NCBI GenBank assembly: GCA_013415595.1
Contig: JAAEEW010000149.1
Coordinates: 1 to 12,484, forward strand
DNA: 12,484 bases
Reading direction: 5' to 3'
From: Methanosarcinales archaeon
GTDB lineage: Archaea > Halobacteriota > Methanosarcinia > Methanotrichales > Methanotrichaceae
Shown here piece after piece: positions 7,706 through 12,484 of this stretch. The translations under genes were made by a program, and so were the position numbers. Under the pieces are notes generated by a model. That model made no database searches and had not been told where the DNA came from. It worked only from the letters and a program-made list of their open reading frames with translations. Every line of letters begins with the position of its first letter. The stretch's first letter is position 1.

Positions 7706-7717
7706 TTTTTTTAAAAA
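7706..7717 (-). promoter_or_regulatory. Candidate TATA box of the marker 2 - mtxX operon
   Basis: A block of seven T followed by five A reads on the minus strand as TTTTTAAAAAAA. It is the best TATA-like element in an AT-rich island (about 7690-7790) between GC-rich flanks. Initiation 25 bases further on, near 7680, would give a leader of about 250 bases that crosses the whole polypyrimidine tract. A promoter closer to the gene is not evident. Confidence 0.4.
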
Positions 7718-7751
7718 GTTCTTATTGATATCGAAAATCATGAACTTTGCA

Positions 7752-7766
7752 AATAATAATAATAAT
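7752..7766 (+). repeat. (AAT)5 microsatellite
   Basis: Five perfect AAT triplets in the AT-rich island between the marker operon and the PPC gene. Short tandem runs of this kind are uncommon in GC-rich archaeal DNA and may vary in length. Confidence 0.8.
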
Positions 7767-8073
7767 CTATCTTAGTAATCAAGCCATAATCGATCGCAGT
7801 AGAGCACCGCGTAGACCGGAAGCAAAGGGGTTGTCATATCAGAAAATCATTACAGACTCTTCCAGCTCACGGTTTTTCCAGCCCTTTTGATCGGGAATCT
7901 ACAGGTTGTGGGCGTGGTTATTAACTGTGTCGGTTGCCGCCCCTGATGAACCGCTCTTCGTGGCCTTTGTGGCCCTCCATCTCGACTGGATTCAAAGGCT
8001 ATGGGGCTGGAGGTGGGAAAGGCTCGAAGCCTGGATGCTCCGGGATCTTTTAAAATTGGGCGGGGAGGACTGG
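7767..8073. other. Intergenic stretch with no recognised gene
   Basis: Short frames exist on both strands, for example 7906-8094 (+), but they lack a ribosome site, start with non-ATG codons and show no family resemblance. No tRNA-like cloverleaf or CRISPR repeat is seen. A TTTTAAAATT element at 8048-8057 is the only promoter-like signal in this part. Confidence 0.5.
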
Positions 8074-8105
8074 ACCCGGCCATCCTCCGGGTGATCCGTT
8101 ATAAG
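8074..8105 (+). promoter_or_regulatory. Promoter with adjacent inverted repeat for the PPC - polC operon
   Basis: TTATAAG at 8099-8105 is a plausible TATA box; transcription would begin near 8128, some 33 bases before the ATG at 8161. Just upstream, ACCCGG (8074-8079) and CCGGGT (8087-8092) form a perfect 6-bp inverted repeat, placed where a regulator could affect TFB/TBP binding. Function is inferred from position. Confidence 0.4.
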
Positions 8106-8160
8106 ACGCATCGCATCTCATTTAAGCCAGCAGCGCATTTCAGTGGTTGGGATTTGAGTG

Positions 8161-8586
8161 ATGGCAAGAGAGTACGAGACCGGCAGGAGCCTGGTGGCGA
8201 GCCTGGATTTCGGCACGGAGATAACGGAGGGCATCCTGAGCCTGGCAGAGATGGAGGGAGTGGACATGGCCGCGGTTAGCGCAATTGGAGCTCTCTCCCG
8301 GGCGGAGATCGGCTACTACGACCAGACGAGCCACCAGTACCGGACGACCAGAATAGACCGCCCGGTGGAGCTGGTCTCCTGCACCGGAAACCTGTCTATG
8401 CGGGACGGATCCAGGGCGCTGCACCTCCACGCCGTCCTGGGGGACGACCGCTACCATCTCCTGGGAGGCCACCTGCAGAGGGGGGAGGTCTTCGCCGCCG
8501 AGGTCCACCTGCTGGAGCATATGGGCCAGCCGCTCTCCCGGTCCCACGATCCGGCCACCGACCTCTACCTGTGGAGAGACCGCTGA
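8161..8586 (+). CDS. PPC (DUF296) domain DNA-binding-type protein
   Basis: A 141-residue protein made of a single PPC (plants and prokaryotes conserved)/DUF296 domain. The typical core is visible: a basic beginning, VDMAAVSAIGALSRAEIGYYD (34-54 region), then GNLSMRDG (76-83), LHLHAVLGDD with H88 and H90, and LLGGHLQRGEVF with H104. The three histidines are the probable metal site of the family, and archaeal members form trimers. In plants the domain accompanies AT-hooks in nuclear proteins; the role of stand-alone archaeal forms is not known. ATG at 8161 directly follows a GTG that would add one residue. The stop codon shares its last base with the polC start (TGATG), so the two genes are one transcription unit with coupled translation, which hints at a link to replication or chromatin. 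Confidence 0.88.
   Translation: MAREYETGRSLVASLDFGTEITEGILSLAEMEGVDMAAVSAIGALSRAEIGYYDQTSHQYRTTRIDRPVELVSCTGNLSMRDGSRALHLHAVLGDDRYHLLGGHLQRGEVFAAEVHLLEHMGQPLSRSHDPATDLYLWRDR
8573..8578 (+). promoter_or_regulatory. Ribosome binding site of polC inside the PPC gene
   Basis: GGAGAG lies within the last codons of the PPC gene, nine bases before the ATG at 8586. Its position favours that ATG over an in-frame GTG at 8571, which would place the signal inside the coding region. Confidence 0.6.
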
Positions 8587-11500
8587 TGGACTATTTCGAG
8601 ACCCTGGAGGCGGGCCTGGCCAGTGCCATGGAGATAGCGGCCCGGGCCCGGGAGAAGGGTCTGGACCCCACCACCACGGTAGAGGTCCCTCTGGCCGTGG
8701 ACCTGGCCGAGCGGGTGGAGAAGCTGGTGGGAATCGATGGCGTGGCCAGGCGCATCCGGGAGATGGAGAAGGAGGGGCTGAGCCGGGAGGAGGCCGCTTT
8801 GGCCATCGGCGTGGACTTCGCCGAGGGAAGGCTCGGGCCGGGGGCGGACAACAAGATAGAGGCTGTAGACAAAGCCATTCGCACCTCCATGGCCCTGCTC
8901 ACCGAAGGGGTGGTGGCCGCCCCCATCGAGGGAATCGCCAAGGTGGGCCTGGGGAAGAACGACGACGGCACCGAGTACCTGAAGGTGTACTACGCCGGTC
9001 CCATCCGCAGCGCCGGGGGGACGGCCCAGGCCCTATCCGTCCTGGTGGCGGACTACGTCCGGCGGAGGGTGGGGATTGCCCCCTACAAGGCCCGTCCGGA
9101 GGAGATCGAGAGGTACGTGGAGGAGATCGGGCTGTACAAGAGGCTGGCCAACCTGCAGTACACCCCCTCAGACGACGAGATCAGGATCATCGTCAAGAAC
9201 TGTCCGGTGTGCATCGACGGCGAGCCAACCGAGGAGGAGGAGGTCTCCGGATTTCGCGACCTTTCCCGCATCGAGACCAACCGGGTGCGTGGAGGGATGG
9301 CCCTGGTCTCCGCCGAGGGCATCGCCCTGAAGAGGCCCAAGCTGAAGAAGCACGTCTCCAAGCTGGAGATCGAGGGCTGGGACTGGCTGGACTCCCTGGC
9401 CAGCGGCAAGAAGGACGGCGGCAGCAGCAGCGAGAAGTTCCTCCGGGACCTGATCGCCGGCCGGCCGGTCTTCTCCCACCCCCACCGACCGGGGGGCTTT
9501 CGCCTGCGCTATGGACGGTCCAGAAACACCGGGCTGGCGGCGGCGGGCATCAATCCGGCCACCATGATCATGGTCAACGAGTTTCTGGCCGCCGGAACCC
9601 AGATCAAGATCGAGCAGCCGGGCAAGGCCGCTGCCGTCTCCCCGGTGAGCAGCATCGAGGGGCCCACCCTGAGGCTGATCAACGGCGACGTGGTGCGCAT
9701 CGACTCCCCGGCGGTGGCTGCGGAGTGGATGAAGAGCCCCCACGGCCTGAGGGAGCACGTCTCCCGGATAATCGACGTGGGAGAGATCCTGATCAGCTAC
9801 GGCGACTTCCTGGAGAACAACAGGCAGCTTGCCCCGTCCTCCTACTGCTTCGAGTGGTGGGAAAAGGAGCTGGCGGCCGCCGGAGGCGATCCTTCCGGGC
9901 TGGAGGAGATAACGGGCCCGGAGGCCGTGGAGCTGTGCCGGAGGTTCAACGTGCCCCTGCACCCGGCCCACACCTACCTGTGGCACGACATCACCCCCGG
10001 AGGGCTCCGGTTCCTGGCCAGGACGGCCTCAGAGGAGGGGGAGGCGGTCTACGAAGAAGGGGAGCTCAGGTCCCTGAAGCTTCCCCTGACGGCCAAGGAC
10101 GTCCTGGAATCTCTGCTGGTGCTGCACAAGGTGCGGGAGGGACAGATCATCGTTGACGACCCCCTGCCCCTCATCCTCTGCCTGGGACTGGATCCTGTCA
10201 GCCTGAAGCAGACTGCAAAGGAGAGAGCAAGAGAGAGCGCAGAGGAGAGTCCAGAGGAGAGCCCGGAGGAGGCCGCAAAGGAGGCCATAGAGACTGAGGA
10301 GGGAGCCCTGGAGGCGGTAAACCGGCTGGCGGGATTCGTCGTCCGGGCCCGGGCTCCCACCCGGGTGGGATGCCGCATGGGCCGGCCGGAGAAGTCGGAC
10401 AAGAGACAGATGCGGCCGCCGCCCCACGTCCTCTTCCCCACCGGCCAGGCCGGAGGCAAGAGCCGGCTGGTGAAGGAGGCGGCCAAACATGTCGAGGGAC
10501 GGGAGACGGGGGTGATTGAGACGCAGATCGAGAAGCGGAGGTGCAAATCCTGCGGCCAGGAGACCTTCGCCTTCAAGTGCCAGTGCGGGTCCCACACCGA
10601 GAAGCTCCGGGCCTGCCCCAACTGTCACATCCCGGCCCCGGAGCGGTGCCCCAAGTGCGGGATGGAGACCTCTGCCGCCGCCAGGATGAAGATCGACGTC
10701 AAGAAGCTCTACTCCCAGGCCCTGGAACGGCTCTCGGAGAGGGATACCGGGGACGACGTCCGGGGAGTGCTGGGCCTCAGCTCCCGGGACCGCACGCCCG
10801 AGCCCCTGGAGAAGGGCATCCTGCGGGCCAAGCACGGGGTGTACATCTTCAAGGACGGGACGGTGAGGTACGACCTGACCGACATGCCCCTCACCCAGTT
10901 CCGTACCTACGAGACGGGGACGGACGTGGAGAGGCTGAGGAGCATCGGCTACCTGGAGGACATCTTCGGCCAGCCTCTGGCCCGGGACGACCAAATCCTG
11001 GAGCTTCAGGTCCAGGACGTGATCCTGTGCCAGGACGCCGGAGACTACCTGCTGAGGGTGGCCCGGTTCGTAGACGAGCTGCTGGTCAAGTTCTACGGCC
11101 TGGAGCCCTTTTACAATGCCAGCAGCCCCCAGGACCTGATCGGGACCCTGCTGATCGGCCTGGCCCCCCACACCTCGGCCGGGGTGCTGTGCCGCCTGGT
11201 GGGGTACACCCGGGCCAGCGCCGGCTACGGCCACCCCTACTTCCACGCCGCCAAGAGGAGGAACTGCGACGGCGACGAGGACTGCGTGATGCTGCTCATG
11301 GACGCCCTGCTGAACTTCTCCATGAGCTACCTGCCCCAGAGGCGGGGGGGCAAGATGGACGCCCCCCTGGTCCTCACCACCCGGCTGAACCCGGCGGAGG
11401 TGGACAAGGAGGCCCACAACCTGGACCTGTCCCGCAGCTACCCCCTGGAGTTCTACGAGGCCACGATGAAGAACCTGGGGGCCAAGGACCTGGAGTCCGG

Positions 11501-12017
11501 GATCGACCTGGTCTCCAAGAGGCTGGGCACAGAGGAGCAGTACAGGGGGTTCTGGTTCACCCACGACACGGCGGACATCGCCGGCGGTCCCCGTAACAGC
11601 TCCTACAAGACCCTGGAGACCATGGTCGACAAGATGGACGCTCAGCTGGAGCTGGCCCGCATCCTGCGGTCGGTGGACGCCACCGACGTGGCGGAGAGGG
11701 TGATCAACTCCCACTTCCTGCCGGACCTAATCGGCAACCTGAGGGCGTTTTCCCGGCAATCGGTGCGCTGCGTCAAATGTGGGGCCAAGTTCAGGCGTCC
11801 CCCTCTGAAGGAGACCTGCCCCAAGTGCGGAGGAAAGCTGATCCTGACCGTGCACGAGGGAAGCGTCCGCAAGTACCTGGAGGTCTCCATCAAGGTGGCC
11901 CAGGACTACGGGGTGTCCAGCTACACCCAGCAGAGGCTGCAGATGCTCAAGATGGAGATCGACTCCCTGTTCAACAACGACAAGTCCAAGCAGACCGGCC
12001 TGGCGGACTTCATGTGA
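8586..12017 (+). CDS. polC: DNA polymerase D (polymerase II) large subunit DP2
   Basis: Catalytic large subunit of the archaeal replicative polymerase D, 1143 residues, normal length without intein. The family N-terminus is MDYFETLEAGLASAM with ARAREKGLDP. Further blocks: YYAGPIRSAGGTAQA (from 135), NEFLAAGTQIKIEQPGKAAA, and TRVGCRMGRPEKSDKR. An eight-Cys zinc module follows (C653, 656, 665, 667, 677, 680, 688, 691). The active site is NCDGDED (893-899), with D895 and D897 the metal-binding aspartates of the double-psi-barrel core. A second zinc finger uses C1062, C1065, C1078 and C1081. The last residues, KQTGLADFM, are a PCNA-binding PIP box (Q1136, L1139, F1142, M1143). An acidic Glu/Ser/Pro linker (about 546-572) looks specific to this lineage. 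The partner DP1 (polB), with proofreading nuclease, is not in the window. The start at 8586 overlaps the PPC stop. Confidence 0.98.
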   Translation: MDYFETLEAGLASAMEIAARAREKGLDPTTTVEVPLAVDLAERVEKLVGIDGVARRIREMEKEGLSREEAALAIGVDFAEGRLGPGADNKIEAVDKAIRTSMALLTEGVVAAPIEGIAKVGLGKNDDGTEYLKVYYAGPIRSAGGTAQALSVLVADYVRRRVGIAPYKARPEEIERYVEEIGLYKRLANLQYTPSDDEIRIIVKNCPVCIDGEPTEEEEVSGFRDLSRIETNRVRGGMALVSAEGIALKRPKLKKHVSKLEIEGWDWLDSLASGKKDGGSSSEKFLRDLIAGRPVFSHPHRPGGFRLRYGRSRNTGLAAAGINPATMIMVNEFLAAGTQIKIEQPGKAAAVSPVSSIEGPTLRLINGDVVRIDSPAVAAEWMKSPHGLREHVSRIIDVGEILISYGDFLENNRQLAPSSYCFEWWEKELAAAGGDPSGLEEITGPEAVELCRRFNVPLHPAHTYLWHDITPGGLRFLARTASEEGEAVYEEGELRSLKLPLTAKDVLESLLVLHKVREGQIIVDDPLPLILCLGLDPVSLKQTAKERARESAEESPEESPEEAAKEAIETEEGALEAVNRLAGFVVRARAPTRVGCRMGRPEKSDKRQMRPPPHVLFPTGQAGGKSRLVKEAAKHVEGRETGVIETQIEKRRCKSCGQETFAFKCQCGSHTEKLRACPNCHIPAPERCPKCGMETSAAARMKIDVKKLYSQALERLSERDTGDDVRGVLGLSSRDRTPEPLEKGILRAKHGVYIFKDGTVRYDLTDMPLTQFRTYETGTDVERLRSIGYLEDIFGQPLARDDQILELQVQDVILCQDAGDYLLRVARFVDELLVKFYGLEPFYNASSPQDLIGTLLIGLAPHTSAGVLCRLVGYTRASAGYGHPYFHAAKRRNCDGDEDCVMLLMDALLNFSMSYLPQRRGGKMDAPLVLTTRLNPAEVDKEAHNLDLSRSYPLEFYEATMKNLGAKDLESGIDLVSKRLGTEEQYRGFWFTHDTADIAGGPRNSSYKTLETMVDKMDAQLELARILRSVDATDVAERVINSHFLPDLIGNLRAFSRQSVRCVKCGAKFRRPPLKETCPKCGGKLILTVHEGSVRKYLEVSIKVAQDYGVSSYTQQRLQMLKMEIDSLFNNDKSKQTGLADFM

Positions 12018-12117
12018 ACTTCCGGCTGCCGACCGACCCCTTTGTCCCCGATCCATGGTTCCCGGCACCTGCCGGGGCGTCTCCAGCCAGCCATCTGCCG
12101 GCCCCTGGCCAGGCCGA

Positions 12118-12189
12118 ATGACGGCTATCTGGCCGGAATCGATGATGGCCCTCAGTCCAGGGCGGATGACGGCCCTCCGGCTGGGTCCG
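12118..12189 (+). repeat. Three degenerate 24-bp tandem repeats
   Basis: Units begin at 12118, 12142 and 12166 with ATGACGGC, ATGATGGC and ATGACGGC, exactly 24 bases apart; units two and three share ATGAYGGCCCTC. A partial older unit may precede them. They lie in the GC-rich stretch after polC (12018-12277), which otherwise shows only a G9 homopolymer at 12253-12261 and no convincing gene. Confidence 0.6.
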
Positions 12190-12277
12190 GATACGCCACC
12201 CCGCCACCAGACCCTCGATGGACCGGGAGCTGCCCGGCCCCGACGAAAGCCCGGGGGGGGGCGGCGGTCACGATGAC

Positions 12278-12285
12278 TTTTTAAA
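12278..12285 (+). promoter_or_regulatory. TATA-like element before the right-edge reading frame
   Basis: TTTTTAAA opens an AT-rich patch (12278-12310) after 260 bp of GC-rich DNA. Initiation about 25 bases downstream would fall just ahead of the GTG at 12323. The T-run could equally help to end polC transcripts. Confidence 0.4.
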
Positions 12286-12322
12286 GAAATACTGTTGATT
12301 ATTGTTAAAAGGGTTGAGATCC

Positions 12323-12484
12323 GTGAGGGTCCTTTTGGCGTCGGCCCTGCTGGCACATCTGCTGTCATGATGCTGTCGGCATCGGCCTTTGGGCAGTAGA
12401 CCGCAGAGTAGTGGTTTGACCGGGGCGTTGACCTTGACGCCCAGAGCCGGTGGACGCTCGTAGAGCGGTCCCTGGCTGCTATCC
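12323..12484 (+). pseudogene. Broken start of an exported TPR-type protein, cut by window edge
   Basis: From GTG at 12323 a signal-peptide-like start reads VRVLLASALLAHLLS and then meets TGA at 12368. The next frame continues it with MMLSASAFGQ (12367-12396), completing a believable signal peptide ending near A-F-G-Q. That frame is stopped by TAG at 12397, and after T-A-E by a second TAG at 12409. Beyond it, 24 open codons read WFDRGVDLDAQSRW followed by TLVERSLAAI. This fits the TPR pattern (W4, G8, L11, aromatic 17, small 20, L24). Together these look like a secreted TPR protein, a type frequent in Methanothrix, disabled by a frameshift and two amber codons. Only the first part is in view, so the call rests on weak similarity; sequencing error is an alternative. 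Confidence 0.42.

Noticed and set aside
7454..7741. A 95-codon minus-strand frame through the polypurine tract, rich in Pro, Ser and Leu.
   Set aside because: Its composition is simply the translation of a C/T tract. It has no ribosome site and no domain, and overlaps the expected leader of the marker operon.
7906..8094. A 62-codon plus-strand frame rich in Trp and Leu.
   Set aside because: It begins at GTG without a ribosome site, has no family resemblance and overlaps the promoter region of the PPC operon.
8571..8585. An upstream in-frame GTG start for polC giving five more residues.
   Set aside because: The ATG at 8586 gives the conserved family N-terminus, has GGAGAG at proper spacing and forms the classical TGATG overlap.
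11262..11282. The NCDGDED active-site region as a possible intein insertion point.
   Set aside because: Some archaeal DP2 genes carry inteins near here, but the reading is continuous and the motif is intact.
10029..11714. A 561-codon minus-strand frame opposite polC.
   Set aside because: Long antisense frames are expected opposite GC-rich genes. The plus strand encodes unmistakable PolD active-site and zinc motifs over the same bases.

Overview
The window reads as chromosomal DNA of a methanogenic archaeon, most likely a high-GC member of the Methanosarcinales such as Methanothrix (Methanosaeta). The evidence is a family D DNA polymerase large subunit (archaea only), two 'methanogenesis marker' proteins found essentially only in methane-metabolising archaea, a tandem-DUF1608 S-layer protein of the Methanosarcina/Methanothrix type, TATA-like promoters and GGTGA/GGAGG ribosome sites. 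Coding DNA is GC-rich with strong G/C third positions. The genus is inferred from gene content and base composition, not from a search.

Layout, left to right. (1) 23-3235 (+): a 1070-residue exported cell-envelope protein with signal peptide, glycosylatable linker, two S-layer repeats, Ig-like/CARDB-like domains and a C-terminal membrane anchor, followed by a T-rich terminator. (2) 3488-3742 (+): an 84-residue winged-helix-type protein, preceded by three copies of a 17-18 bp motif upstream of its TATA box. (3) 3964-5262 (+): phenylacetate-CoA ligase (PaaK family) with its own promoter. (4) A 372-bp convergent spacer without a credible gene. (5) 7429-5635 (-): a two-gene operon, methanogenesis marker 2 (AIR-synthase-like) then marker 4/MtxX (phosphotransacetylase-like), separated by one base. 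(6) A 731-bp divergent spacer holding a 150-bp polypurine tract with internal repeats and a G-quadruplex-type motif, an AT-rich promoter region and an (AAT)5 run. (7) 8161-12017 (+): a PPC/DUF296 protein whose stop codon overlaps by one base the start of polC, the 1143-residue DNA polymerase D large subunit. (8) A GC-rich tail with a 24-bp tandem repeat and, at the right edge, what looks like the broken start of an exported TPR protein.

The genes are mostly independent housekeeping units: envelope, aryl-acid activation, methanogenesis-linked enzymes of unknown reaction, and replication. The two tight couplings (marker 2 with marker 4; PPC protein with polC) are the contexts most likely to tell something about function. 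No phage, CRISPR, IS element or RNA gene was seen. The most unusual items are the polypurine leader of the marker operon, the operator-like repeats before the winged-helix gene, the acidic codon-atypical linker inside PolD and the decayed TPR gene start.
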